From contig JANTUC010000013.1 of NCBI GenBank assembly GCA_026873275.1, positions 310,001-374,000 of the forward strand: 64,000 bases of DNA, given 5' to 3'. The position numbers were made by a program, and so were the translations under genes. A model generated the notes under the pieces. It was not told the DNA's origin. It did no database searches and worked only from the letters and a program-made list of their open reading frames with translations. The stretch's first letter is position 1, and the number at the start of each line of letters is the position of its first letter. Below are positions 32,840-43,470 of the stretch, piece after piece. The DNA is from Pseudopithomyces maydicus. Lineage: Eukaryota; Ascomycota; Dothideomycetes; Pleosporales; Didymosphaeriaceae.

Positions 32840-34191
32840 ATGAAAGCACAGCGAGGTATGCTAAGGCGTAGCCACAAGAAGTCGAAAGGAGGTTGTTTGC
32901 AGTGGTCAGTACGACGAATTCGTAAACAGGATATGCGCGATTCAGATTTTACTGACATTTGATGCCATTGAGCAGTAAGCGACGACACGTAAAGGTGTGT
33001 AGTCGGGCGTTACCGATGTTTAATGTACCCAATCAACTAACCCTATCGATCTTGGACCGGTAGTGCGACGAACAGCGCCCTGTATGCCGTCTTTGCGTCG
33101 TATCTGAGCGCACCTGCAGCTTTAACAATGGGTTTCCTTGCAAAAGCCCTGAGTTGAGACCTTCCAGCAAGCCAACTGCAGCGTTAGGAAATAACACCTC
33201 TACTGGCACACTACTCCCCACTCCTCCTCAAAGTACGGCCAATAGCCCGCCTTACTTATATATCCATAATCAGGCCGATAATCAGCTCGATCCACCTCCA
33301 GAGAGCGCAATCAATCTTGAGCACATGAAGCTGCTTCTCCACTCCATTAATGCCATGGATCTTTTCAGCCTCGGCGGAGATAGGGCAGTCCACCAAGAGT
33401 CTCTTACCGCTAGCGATATCATAGATCTAGGTATTCGATATCCATACCTACTCCACGAACTATGCGCCTTTTCTGCTAGGCACCTTGCCAACCTGAATCC
33501 GGATAAAGCTAGGTCTTATCTACACCACGCTATCACATTACAGACCCGTGCTGTCTCTCTCTTCAATACGTCGCACGCGCCTATTACACAAGAAACATGC
33601 GTTCCTACACTACTCTTCGCCACGACGCTAGGCCATCATGTTTTCACAGACACACTGAGCAGGCGTGATGGAAATGATCTTAAGGCCTTTCTTCTCCATT
33701 TCACACAGTGCTTAGACACTCTCCAGGGCGTATATATTATTTTTCAAGAAGCGCGTCCCTTTTGGGATGCATCTGTGCTGGCCGATATTCTCTCTCAAAG
33801 CGCATCTTTGACATCGCGAAGGCCAGTTGGCAACCACTGCCAACGTGTTGCAGAGCTAGTTGAATCCTCTTCGAATCTGTCCGGGGATGAGAAGAAAGCT
33901 TGCAATGAGGCCGTTCGGTATTTGCAAGTAGGATTCGACGCCCTATTTTCAGAATATGAGGAACCTGGGAATCAATACCAAATGTTGTTTCTATGGTGTA
34001 TTTTGGTGCCAAAGGATTTTATTGTACTGTTGTCGAGGAAGAGCTTCGAGGCTTTGGTCGCACTGGGCTATTACGCGGTATTGTTGCAGCATGGAAGAGC
34101 GATGTGGCAAGTTGAAAATGCGGGAGATCACCTGCTTGGTCTTCTACAATCATACTTTGACGGAAAAGTTGAATGGGACTGGTCGTGGTGA
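32840..34191 (+). CDS. Zn2Cys6 transcription factor, zinc cluster over three exons
   Basis: Exons: 32840-32904, 32976-32994 (19 nt), 33064-34191; predicted 403 aa. The three pieces encode GGCLQ(C), then KRRHVK, then CDEQRPVCRLCVVSERTCSF, making the complete cluster CxxCx6Cx6CxxCx6C, with Cys4's codon... in order: C-x2-C-x6-C-x6-C-x2-C-x6-C. Introns are 71 and 69 nt, GT-AG, with CTGAC and CTAAC branch-like sites. The N-terminus (MKAQRGMLRRSHKKSK) is basic. After a Ser/Thr/Pro linker comes the helical regulatory region (LLLHSINAMDLFSLGG; YPYLLHELCAFSARHLANLN), as in Upc2/STB5-like sterol-type regulators with a fungal_trans_2-like domain. The C-terminal end is WDWSW. It probably controls local genes, being divergent from RTA1 and upstream of the hydrolase; that is inference. 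Confidence 0.88.
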
Positions 34192-34620
34192 CGTTCCACA
34201 AGGTGGGACCAGCACTCGGGTAAAATCGGTCGCGCCCTCCGACTCAAAGTATGCTCGGTAGCTCTAAGCGCCGGGCTTGCGACTAAGGATTGCGGCTGAA
34301 GATAATTTCTCGAGATTATAACTTGTTAGTCCGCTTTGTCATTTTCCGCTTACGCCAGCAGGGCGAGTTTTACGAATTTCTACCGGTGCCAGGAAACTTG
34401 GCTTTGAATTGAACAGCTCCACGATATATCACCGTTGTCCCACCTGTAGCCCTTGGATAGAATACGTCCCTGAGAAAGTACAACTTACCTTGCCACTTCG
34501 ATTCTAATTATATCAACCAGCAACCAAAGTCTTATCGAAGGTTTTGGCGGCACGCGAAACGGAAGATACCGAAATATTGCTTGAGTACGCCTGGAAATTC
34601 TGCCACATCCGCACTCCATC
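34192..34620. other. short intergenic region between regulator and hydrolase
   Basis: No coding frame. Both flanking genes are on the plus strand; this holds the terminator of one and the promoter of the next. Confidence 0.45.
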
Positions 34621-35565
34621 ATGGACCGCAAACCAACTCTCGTTCTGATCCCTGGCGCCTGGCACAAACCTCAATGCTACCAAAAATTGACCAAATCCTT
34701 CCAGGATCAACATGGGTTCAAATGCATCCTCATCGACCTCCCTTCGACAAATGGCGATCCGAATGCAACATTCAAAGACGACATTGATGCCGCTCGCGAC
34801 GCGATCATCGCTGAGACGACTGCAGGCCGAAATGTCATAGTTATCTCGCATTCATACGGCGGAATGATCGGTAGCAGTTCCATCAAAGGCTTAACGCGAC
34901 CGCAATCTTCGACATCGGATGCATCTAAAGGTCACGTGCTAGCACTGGTGCTCATCGCTTCAGGATTCGCCATCACAGGTCTAGCATTCATGGATCCACT
35001 CTTCGGACATCCCCCTCCCTTTTGGCGTGTGAACAAGGACACAGGGTTCGCAGAGCTCACAGCCGATGAGCGCGAACTGTTTTATCACGACGTACCTCGG
35101 GAAGAAGGCGAATACTGGGTTCGTCAGTTGACGACGCAGAGTTTGAAGGCGTTGTTCGAGGGCGGGCAGTATTCGTACGCAGGTTGGAAGGATGTTCCGA
35201 CGTGGTACATTGGGACGATAGAAGACAGAGGGCTACCGGTCGTGATTCAGAGAGTGCAAGTTGGTGCAGCGAGGGGCCAGGGCGGTGTGGTGCATCATGT
35301 GGAGTTGCCGACAAGTCATTCGCCATTTCTGAGTATGCCTGATGAGGTCACAAGTATTATTGTGCAGGCAGCCGAAGAGGTCGCAGGGTTAAAAGATCAG
35401 GACAAACGAATGATGGTAGACCTCAAGAAATTCGAGGAACCAAGAGTTCGATTGTTTGCTGTAGGGACTTGGTTTCGGTTTGGGATTCCGCTGACTATTG
35501 GTCGATTCATTGGACTTGGATTTCGCACGTTCTATACATTGAGGAATCTGGTCACTTGGCGATAG
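34621..35565 (+). CDS. alpha/beta hydrolase
   Basis: Single exon, 314 aa. Typical alpha/beta hydrolase start (LVLIPGAWHKPQCYQKL, oxyanion-hole region), nucleophile elbow ISHSYGGM (Ser78), and late strand-turn regions VPTWYIGTIEDRGLP (acid candidate) and LPTSHSPFLS (His). This matches small fungal hydrolases of the AB_hydrolase_6 kind acting on esters or lactones; the substrate cannot be read. The C-terminal 60 residues beyond the catalytic His are an extra segment with a basic, hydrophobic end (RFGIPLTIGRFIGLGFRTFY), which could bind membrane. It lies about 430 bases after the regulator on the same strand. Confidence 0.83.
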   Translation: MDRKPTLVLIPGAWHKPQCYQKLTKSFQDQHGFKCILIDLPSTNGDPNATFKDDIDAARDAIIAETTAGRNVIVISHSYGGMIGSSSIKGLTRPQSSTSDASKGHVLALVLIASGFAITGLAFMDPLFGHPPPFWRVNKDTGFAELTADERELFYHDVPREEGEYWVRQLTTQSLKALFEGGQYSYAGWKDVPTWYIGTIEDRGLPVVIQRVQVGAARGQGGVVHHVELPTSHSPFLSMPDEVTSIIVQAAEEVAGLKDQDKRMMVDLKKFEEPRVRLFAVGTWFRFGIPLTIGRFIGLGFRTFYTLRNLVTWR

Positions 35566-35755
35566 TAAGAGTGAAAGTGTTCTCAAAGAGACTCCGTTGA
35601 ACAAGGCAAAAGAGAATTCTGACTCCTGGGTATCCATAAGACAATCGAATATATTGATGATAATATCTATCAGGAGAATGGTACGTTCTATGTACAACAA
35701 TAGATGCACTCCTTTTCTCAGTCGCCCCACAACCCACTCAGATTACCAAAATATC

Positions 35756-37864
35756 TCAGTTCCCAGAGGTACAAGTGCTGGTCAGATTCTTGTCTAATGG
35801 CCAACACGATAGCTGTTCAATTGGCTGATCAAAGACCTTCTTCCCCGCAGCCGTGACAGTGAATTCAGTTTCTACCCCTCCCTTGACAGTGACGACCTGA
35901 TTACAAGCATTTACTGTTGCATCGTTTTTCGAATCGTTACCTTGATCTGACTCCATAGGATGGTCTCCAGCAGCTTCGCTCCGTGGGGTCCAACGACGCA
36001 GCCGTATGTCGCGCTTGGATTTTGCCTTTTCCGAGGGATCGAGATCAAAGGTAGCTTTAGCGGTGTCCCCTTTGAAGCGAAATTCAGGTTTGATCATGAG
36101 TTTGGCGTCCAGGGTCTCCACGAAGTCAACGTATTTCTTAAGTCCCACGGCTAGATTGAGCCCGATACTGACAGTGCCAATAGACAAGCTAGAAGTAAAC
36201 TTTGTGATTTCGAATGTAGATCCTGGGTTTAATGGGGACGCTATTTCAAGATTCTTTTGACTACCGGACTCGTCTAGACCCGAAAGAGATGGTTTCATCT
36301 TATTCAGGTGAATCTTGAACCCAACATTCAGTTCGCCGGAACCAAGTAGGTTATATGCGCCTTCGATCGATAGGCTTATGTATGCAGTGGTACACGTGCC
36401 TTGTGGAGCCCCAGGAACTTCGACGTTCCAACTAATCTCTGTGAGTTCCTTTTCCCAATCTTTGACAACGTTGTTGCCTTTAGGCTTGCAGGTAATAATC
36501 AAAGAGCCCTCCATATCTGTTTCGCCTACCTCGGCATCGAGATCACCATTCATCGGCATCGACCAGGATGTTTCGGGGGCTTTAAACTCAACGCCTTTTA
36601 AATATACCTCACAAGGCCCAGGCTCAGGTATGGTGAATTGGCTTGGGATGTGGTTCGCATTGGAAGGCTGTCCAGTTGCTCCAGGGCATGCGATCGATGA
36701 AGAAGACGACGAGGAAGACGAAGACAAAGACGAAGAAGTGAATCTGGTGGATGTTTTTGATGTAGTTGTTGTAATTGTTTTCGTTGCACTCGATACCCGA
36801 TTTGTTGTTACAGTGACTGTGATGTCGTCCTTTCCATCTTTGCTTCGATTCCTCCCATCATCGGGATCATCACTTCCTGCAGCAGTAAAAGGCTTCTGTA
36901 CTATAACAAGCCAAGGAGTTTTATAAACACTCGGATTCGGCAAAGTTGTGAATTTGAATCCTGGTGATGGTTCGGGGGTTCCAAGCAGATCAAAAAGAAA
37001 TTGTGCAACGATCACAATAGCAGCAACGCAAACCGCTACATCCGCAACAGGATCAACAGGTCCTCCAGCAGCGCCCCACAGCTCGCTTATGGTCAAGGTC
37101 TCATCACCGAGCTCCTCTACTTTGGTTGCTGTGCTGAACGTTTTTGCAATCTCGAGAGCTGTTTCGTCGACGGCGTCATCTTCACCAATGGTAGCAGCTG
37201 TTTCATCCAATGCGTTATTGTTGCCAAGATATATGACACTCTCTTCAAGTTCGCGCTTTGAGATAGATTTAGCGCGAGTTTGGCCTGCCGTATTTGCTAC
37301 CTGAGGTGCTTGGGTAAGATTCCCGAGCGCGGAAATAAGATCTGTGTAGCCTGGTGGAACTTGAAGGGAGTTTTTGAATTGAGTAATGCAGTCAACCCCA
37401 TCCGCACAGTTATCAGCATCCTGCCAATTCGTAAGAAGTGATCTTGAGTCAGGCTTTAGCGCGGCTTGCGCAGCCTGATGGGCATCGACAACAGCATCGT
37501 GCGCAGAACGCATCTGGAAGTTGGTGATAATGTAGGTAGTTCCATCCGGTTGCAAAGAGCCCGGTGCCCCAATCGAAAATGCAGCCAAGGTTCCGTAGGC
37601 TGAGCAGGCATCTCTCGTAGAATTACTGGTTTTGTCGAAGTTCCCATAGAAAAGCTCAACCGGCCACGTATCGTGTGAAGCAATATAGTTGACATACGCT
37701 TGAGCGGTTGTAGGTTCGAGTTCTAGACGCAAGGTAGAGTCGGAAGGACAGGCGATATTCTGAACAGTTCCAATTGCGTTGGGCTCAATGTTGACCGCAC
37801 AGCTTAGAGGCAGAGCACCCATGATCCCAATAAGAACAACATACATAAAATAAAGTAGAGGCAT
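35756..37864 (-). CDS. 702-aa secreted orphan protein with Ser/Thr-rich linker
   Basis: Single exon with a signal peptide (MPLLYFMYVVLIGIMGALPL, cleavage near residue 23). Not recognised. Visible parts: an N-terminal cysteine-bearing domain (about 24-195); a dibasic KR at about 203 followed by acidic residues; a hydrophobic stretch (VADVAVCVAAIVIVAQFLFD, about 273-292) that may be membrane or core; a Thr/Ser-rich linker with a run of about ten serines (about 345-400); and a C-terminal domain (about 400-630) rich in alternating polar/hydrophobic strands with few Cys, then another KR site and a final domain with three Cys. Kex2-type sites suggest processing. The intact 2.1-kb frame argues for selection. 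It converges with the alpha/beta hydrolase gene. Confidence 0.78.
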   Translation of the reverse strand: MPLLYFMYVVLIGIMGALPLSCAVNIEPNAIGTVQNIACPSDSTLRLELEPTTAQAYVNYIASHDTWPVELFYGNFDKTSNSTRDACSAYGTLAAFSIGAPGSLQPDGTTYIITNFQMRSAHDAVVDAHQAAQAALKPDSRSLLTNWQDADNCADGVDCITQFKNSLQVPPGYTDLISALGNLTQAPQVANTAGQTRAKSISKRELEESVIYLGNNNALDETAATIGEDDAVDETALEIAKTFSTATKVEELGDETLTISELWGAAGGPVDPVADVAVCVAAIVIVAQFLFDLLGTPEPSPGFKFTTLPNPSVYKTPWLVIVQKPFTAAGSDDPDDGRNRSKDGKDDITVTVTTNRVSSATKTITTTTSKTSTRFTSSSLSSSSSSSSSSIACPGATGQPSNANHIPSQFTIPEPGPCEVYLKGVEFKAPETSWSMPMNGDLDAEVGETDMEGSLIITCKPKGNNVVKDWEKELTEISWNVEVPGAPQGTCTTAYISLSIEGAYNLLGSGELNVGFKIHLNKMKPSLSGLDESGSQKNLEIASPLNPGSTFEITKFTSSLSIGTVSIGLNLAVGLKKYVDFVETLDAKLMIKPEFRFKGDTAKATFDLDPSEKAKSKRDIRLRRWTPRSEAAGDHPMESDQGNDSKNDATVNACNQVVTVKGGVETEFTVTAAGKKVFDQPIEQLSCWPLDKNLTSTCTSGN

Positions 37865-37978
37865 CTTGAGCAGCGGAGAATTTCAAGAAAGTGCAAGCTT
37901 CGCTCTAGTTGAATTCAATAGCAAGGAGGTGCAGTTTTGGAACACAAATCCTCCCCACTATTTCTTCATTCGTACATG

Positions 37979-37985
37979 ATATATA
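37979..37985 (-). promoter_or_regulatory. TATA-like element of the 702-aa secreted protein gene
   Basis: TATATAT on the minus strand about 115 bases before the ATG at 37864. Confidence 0.4.
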
Positions 37986-38787
37986 GCTGATAGCTTTTCC
38001 GCAGTCTTGATTCATGAAAGAGGATTAAGGATGCTTTCTCCACCACTATTCCAGCTCTAGTTCCCTTCCATTTGGGGTGCGCATCGAAAGAAAATTATAT
38101 GCCTCGAGCCAATGTAACACGCCACCTAATGCGCGGGCATCAAGAAGTTGATGCTTCTTGTTCTAATGAAGCTTGATGTTCCATTCGAACATCTAGAAGC
38201 TGTCGCCCTTAATACCGAAAACGTGGGACGTGTTGTATCCACAATGCCAGTCATATTCTAGTAATCAGCATGACCTACGTAGGTGGCAATGACGATAGTC
38301 CTAAGAAAATACAGCAACTCCGAATATCGCCAAAAACTTGAAGTAGAAAGTGTATGTGGAATGATAGAACAAAGAGTTCCTAGTGGTTGGTCTAGGTTAG
38401 CAAGGGGACGTGCGCTTCTTTGTAGCCTTCGTCGTTATTCTAGTATGAACAACATCGGAAGGAACTTCTAAATGCGGCTGATAGTATTCTTGAGTGCAGT
38501 CACGCTTTGATACATCTCAACATGATGTGGCCAGATGAGGCAAGTACTATCTCTCCTCGAAGGCTAGGCTAGGCCGTTACATCTATGTGGCTGGAAACAC
38601 GGACGTAAAAATTCTACCAGCACACAGACACGATTTTCAACCGAATGAGAATCAATCGAAGCAACGTAAAACTTGTTGAAAATGGCCCTAGATGGAGATG
38701 TTACCCTGTAAACCGTGCGCATGCATCTCATATATCTTTATGTATAATCAGTATTTTTCCAACGCGATCCATCTCTACGTTAGCTAC
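37986..38787. other. intergenic between divergent secreted-protein genes
   Basis: Upstream sequence of the 702-aa gene (minus) and the 282-aa gene (plus). No coding feature; moderately AT-rich. Confidence 0.45.
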
Positions 38788-38789
38788 CA

Positions 38790-38795
38790 TATAAA
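38790..38795 (+). promoter_or_regulatory. TATA box of the 282-aa secreted protein gene
   Basis: TATAAA 53 bases before the ATG at 38848. Confidence 0.5.
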
Positions 38796-38847
38796 CTATT
38801 TTCGTTCCTAGAGATCACTTTGAGTTCACAATCTGCGCCGATAAGCC

Positions 38848-39824
38848 ATGTACCTGCAAAACCATTGCTCAATTGGCCTCCTGATTATTCTTTTGGCCGT
38901 CTTTCAATTTTCCACAGCTGAAATCACCTCGTTGATCACCGTTGTAAATCTTTCAGATACGAACGTTACCATAGACTTTACGAATCAAGAGTGGGAATGT
39001 ATTTCTCGCGACTTCGATTCGTCAAACACAAGAGCATATCTTGACAGTTATCGTTCGACTAATGATGGCGCATTCGGTACTTTCAAAGACACTACTGGCG
39101 TCACTGACCTCGAAGTTAATCTCTGGGGATTTACAGATTCTCATGTGCTTCCTCCAGGTCAGCCATACAATGGTAGCTTTCAAACATACTGGGCTGCTAT
39201 GGACAATGCCCCTGGATGTTTGACTGCGCAGTCGAACCAATGGTTTGTCCTGACTACACCGAATGACACCTATGCTTGTACGTCTACCTTGATATTTAAT
39301 TGTCATTTTTTTGTTCTGTGCGTGCTTGCACAGATCGATACGAAGAAACTCACGACGACTGCAAATGTTCTTATTTGTAATTGCGCATGGCTAATATGTG
39401 CATAGTTAACTTTGTGGATCCCACGGGCCACAACTGGTACATCGAGATGATTCGAAATGGCGACACTGCAAGCAAGGCTACTGTGATTCTTGGTCGAGCC
39501 AACCAGTATGGCACAGGGGATGACGGTGCTATTTTGTCCAACAAAATTGTCAGCACCAACAAAGATTTACCGCTGGATTATAACTACCAATACGCCGACT
39601 CCGACCCCGACCAGCGGACTGTTTGTCTTGCAGGGTCCTATGTTACCGAGACTGAATACCATTGTGCAGTAACAGGGGTGTCTTTGTTGATTCTAGCTGG
39701 AGACGATGGGCAGACCCCTGTGGTAGTGCTGGAACCCTTGCCTGACGCAGGCCTTAACTGGTCTGGTGGCGGGACCCGCCCCTCTACTGAAAGCTGTTTT
39801 GAATGCTATCTTGGACCTGTCTAA
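38848..39824 (+). CDS. 282-aa secreted orphan protein
   Basis: Two exons (38848-39277 and 39406-39824) around a 128-nt intron (GTACGT...CATAG). Signal peptide MYLQNHCSIGLLIILLAVFQ, cleavage near FSTA. The mature protein is rich in Asn, Thr, Asp and Gly with several N-glycosylation sequons (NVT, NGS, NDT), four or more cysteines (including CFEC near the end) and WYIEM-type beta strands, suggesting an extracellular beta-sandwich. Exon 1 could be read on for some 40 codons past the donor, but that tail is hydrophobic and out of character. No family recognised. It may be a surface or host-contact protein, in line with its neighbours. Confidence 0.72.
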
Positions 39825-40432
39825 TGAATCCAAAATGCGATTTTTTCTGTGCCTAGTTAGGGAGATGATAAAATAGTATATACATTTTTTTCTACACAAT
39901 CCGTCTCAAGCAATAACAAAAAGGATAGTGTTTTTGGGTTTGTGCTCCAGTAAAATACACCCAACGCCCCGCATTCTGCTTCCCCACGGACGGACATCCC
40001 ACTTGGCCGAGCTTACTCAGACTACTCCGCTACAGCTCATCTATCTGTTATTGGTCCGCTATCGCTGAGCCACACTTCTGAGGTGCCGCGAACGATGATC
40101 GCATAGCCACGACGCGAGACAATCCCCACCAGAACATCTGTCAGAGCAGTGTAGCTAGAATCTACTCTGTAGTAGGTTGTGACGCTTGACAAAGAAAGCG
40201 TTTACGTCAAAGGCTTGCCGCACGAAAATTTGCGCAAGCGGACATTCCTCGTACGACCGGTCGGAGCCTTGTCGATCTTCGCTGACCGAGCCGCGAGTTC
40301 CGAAGGCGCCGCGATTATATATCAACAATGACGACCAACACATATCTCCAGCAACACTGTCCATGATCGATACCCAAAATCTACAAATTAAAATACCACT
40401 TTTATTCGAAATAACCTTTCCAAACTGAAAAT
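39825..40432. other. intergenic
   Basis: Contains a TATATAT at 40316-40322 before the small candidate gene; otherwise nothing recognised. Confidence 0.4.
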
Positions 40433-40681
40433 ATGTCATCAACAATGTCTTTCGAGGTCGTCTATGCGCTCTATCATTGGATGGCCGGCGACATCTCACC
40501 ACAAGTACTGGCTGCTAAGAACAGAAGATTGAGTACAAGCGAAAGCATAAGCTCCCCTATAAGCCCTGATAGGGAGAGTGTCGAACTGCAGGCTGCCGTT
40601 GAGGAGCGGCGAGATGTTGGCATCCCAAGGCATCGCAGGACAAGCTCGGATACCAGCGGAAAAAGCGTTCGATTTGTCTGA
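40433..40681 (+). CDS. 82-aa candidate small protein
   Basis: ATG-started, in a region without other frames, with a TATATAT 110 bases upstream. The sequence begins MSSTMSFEVVYALYHWMAGD and ends in a basic, Ser-rich tail (RRTSSDTSGKSVRFV) with possible kinase sites. Composition looks protein-like rather than random. Could be a real small fungus-specific gene or chance. Confidence 0.35.
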   Translation: MSSTMSFEVVYALYHWMAGDISPQVLAAKNRRLSTSESISSPISPDRESVELQAAVEERRDVGIPRHRRTSSDTSGKSVRFV

Positions 40682-41487
40682 AGTGTCTTGAAAGAAGAAT
40701 TTAGGCAACATATGGAGTACAGCGCCTTGCCGCCGGTGTAAGCCAGCCTTCCTAACGAAGCATCGTGAAACAAAGCTGATGTAGGCCAGGCGCAAGCACA
40801 GAATTGATGAAAAGGCGTGCGTCTGAAGGGAAGGTCACACACATGACCCATCCGGGCAAATGTTGAGGACCAGCAAAGCGAAACAACGACTCATGCTCTA
40901 CCGCCCCTGGGGCTCGGGCCTCCAGTGGTCGCGCATTGTGGGTGTCTTACATCTGCGCCCCCAAACACGACCAACGCACCCGAAGCACTAGACACAAGTA
41001 CAACCGTACACCGGGTACAATAAGGGCTTTAAACGTCGATCTAGGCAGCTGCGGCGCAACAAGGAGGAACGAGCAACTCGACCAGTCGGAAGAGGAGGCA
41101 AAGAAGGCATAAGCCAATCATCGTAGGCGGAGCCGCTTCCTAAAAGTAGCTAGCTGATTGCTATTTGGGGATGAACATAGGGAAAACGACACAGGAACGT
41201 TGTGGAATGAGATACTGCATGCTGCAAATGCTGGCTTTGAATATTCTGATGTGCCCTTTAACTTATCGTTCGAATCACGAAAGCTATATTGTCATCCAAA
41301 TAATTAAAACACAAACTAGCGCGGTTTGTTTTCAGCCTCTCGATTTGCTCCGATTCTTTCCTCATTACAATAACACCCGAACCTCGTGAAATATCTTTAA
41401 CAATACTGGAACACATGGTGTACAATTGAACCCCATCCCATGAAAATGTGCTTGAAGTCTTCACATTTTGTCATGAACTGAGACGAC
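40682..41487. other. intergenic, 0.8 kb
   Basis: 3' flank of the fasciclin gene and of the small candidate. No gene seen on either strand. Confidence 0.45.
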
Positions 41488-42699
41488 TCAGACCAACAGC
41501 AATCCTGCTAGTAGCACACTGAATGCAAAACTTCCCACTATTCTTATGGATTCCCAAATCGTAGATGACGCTGCATTATGATGCTGTTGCTCTGGGGGTG
41601 GCGTAAGTACCTTGATGATATTAAAGTCAGTAATCAAGAGCTATCGCAACCACATTGAAGACAGCATCAGCAAAGGGAGCTACATACCTTATCGATCACG
41701 TAGGCGACCCCGTTCTCAAGGATGATATTGGTGGATATGATCTTTGCACCGTTGACGTAATACTCGCCATCGTTCGATTTAGTCACCGTGAGCACGCCTC
41801 CACTTGCTGAGTTGAAGGTCCCGCATTCTTCCAATCGCGGTAAATAAGCAGAGAAATTGTTGACAAAATGGTTATTTATAGCGGCAGTGCTGAGTGTCCA
41901 GTTCCCAAGTGCAGAAATCGCGGTGTTGCTAGGAATGAAGAAGGTGCCGCCTTTTTGAGTGTCTAATGATGCCGTGATGTTGCTGCAGTTTAGGAGTGAA
42001 CCGAAAGCCGTGGTATCGTTCAGTGTGCCAAGGGTTCGAGAGAGTTTTTTAGGGACTGTGAAGAACCTGGTGGAAGATTGTTCAGTGATGAATACGGCAA
42101 GGTTGATTTGTCACGTACCCATCAACCAGAGAGACTTCACCTCCATCATACTTTATCCCTGACTTCAACACAGATACTTTGTTCCCCAATCCAGTAACGA
42201 GCTTTCGTGACGATGAAGTATTCGGATCTTCCGCAGCCACGCCATCGTAACCCAAGAATTCGTCGTGGACAAGGACAACTTTTTGGTTTGTTTCGTCTTC
42301 TAGATTGGCGGGTACTTTCTCGCTTGAAGTAGTGTACAAGAATGGTATAGAGTCGCTACTGCGTTTGGATAGACTTTGCAATTTAGATTTGTTTGTATTC
42401 GTACCTGTACTCCAGATATCTTCGGCAGCGTGGTAATAAAATTCAAATATCGGATCTGGATCGTCTTCGTGAAGCACCCAACTGCTTGTGTGGTTTTTGA
42501 AGCGAAGGACACCATCCACGGGTGCAAAAACTGTGCGCACTGTCGGGCTAAGGTAAAATGCACATAGCTCGTGATCAGCTTCGATCATATCCGCGAAGAT
42601 TGTCGCATTATTGGCTCGAAGTACACTAAACAGGTCTGTAGCATAGCTCACTCTAGCTAAAAGCCATATGAGTTGGACAATGGTAAGATAAGAAAGCAT
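41488..42699 (-). CDS. fasciclin (FAS1)-domain protein, probably GPI-anchored
   Basis: Three exons (42699-42119, 42066-41688, 41610-41488), 360 aa; the upstream in-frame start is not an ATG, so I use MLSYLTIVQLIWLLARVSYA, a signal peptide. The C-terminal half has a clear FAS1 domain: LGTLNDTTAFGSLLNCS, TFFIPSNTAISALG (H1), NNHFVNNFSAYL, and NGAKIISTNIILENGVAYVI leading to DKVL (H2). The N-terminal half (LFSVLRANNATIFADMIEAD, then TVFAPVDGVLRFKN) looks like a second, diverged FAS1 copy. The last exon encodes a spacer then a hydrophobic tail ending in LLAGLLLV, as for GPI anchoring. FAS1 proteins mediate adhesion at the fungal surface. The intron in front of the last exon follows the FAS1 domain end exactly. 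Confidence 0.85.
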
Positions 42700-43470
42700 G
42701 CTGATGAGTGGACGTTTCAACTAGTAAGGTGAAGTATCTCCTTGCGTGAATATTGGAATTTGGTATAATGAGGCATTTCGCAAATAAATGTAAAGTGAAC
42801 GAAATTGGGTGACGTTACATGCTTCGTAGAAGTAATTTCGTTGGTGTTGTACCATTTCAGGGCGAAGCAAGTTCGCTTAGACTCGTGAGAACAGATATCA
42901 CTCAGTCGCGTAGCATCATTTCCTCTGTTTAGTCCCGAAGATCGTTCATCTTTGAGTTTTCAGTCCATAGATGAATAATATCTGACAGAAAATTTGTGGC
43001 AACTATAGGCTCCGGTAGATCGAGATAATTCTGTCACTGGAACGGTAAGCTCCTCGAACACCGATGACTCAATTCGATGAATAGCCACTGATGAAGTAAC
43101 GCTAACTCATCCGGCTCTAGAAATGTCTCTGAAAACGGCCCCCAATCATCTTGACTGATTAGAAGCACATAAGCTCTAAAATGGCCCTTGTTATATCCTT
43201 CCACAACATATACCGTGTCTATCGCGATGGTAGATTTATGAGCGCAAGCGGCACATAATAGGTTAGAAAAGGGGCTAGGGGTGCTGAGAAGCTATTGATT
43301 TACGTCGTGACACCCAGTGTCAATTTATTGGTGCGTTCATATCTCAATGATTGGGCAGTTAGCTTGTTGTACGGCCTAATACGTATCACAATCCATGCCA
43401 CAGACCAATCCTGTGATGTATAGAGTGGACAAATGTTGAAACATGAGACGAGATGACGGAACTGATCTGA
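42700..43470. other. intergenic between divergent surface-protein genes
   Basis: Upstream regions of the fasciclin gene (minus) and the 704-aa membrane gene (plus). No coding feature seen. Confidence 0.45.

Noticed and set aside
31308..35565. Secondary-metabolite gene cluster
   Set aside because: No polyketide synthase, nonribosomal peptide synthetase, terpene synthase or P450 in the window; only a small regulator-exporter-hydrolase group remains as a hypothesis.
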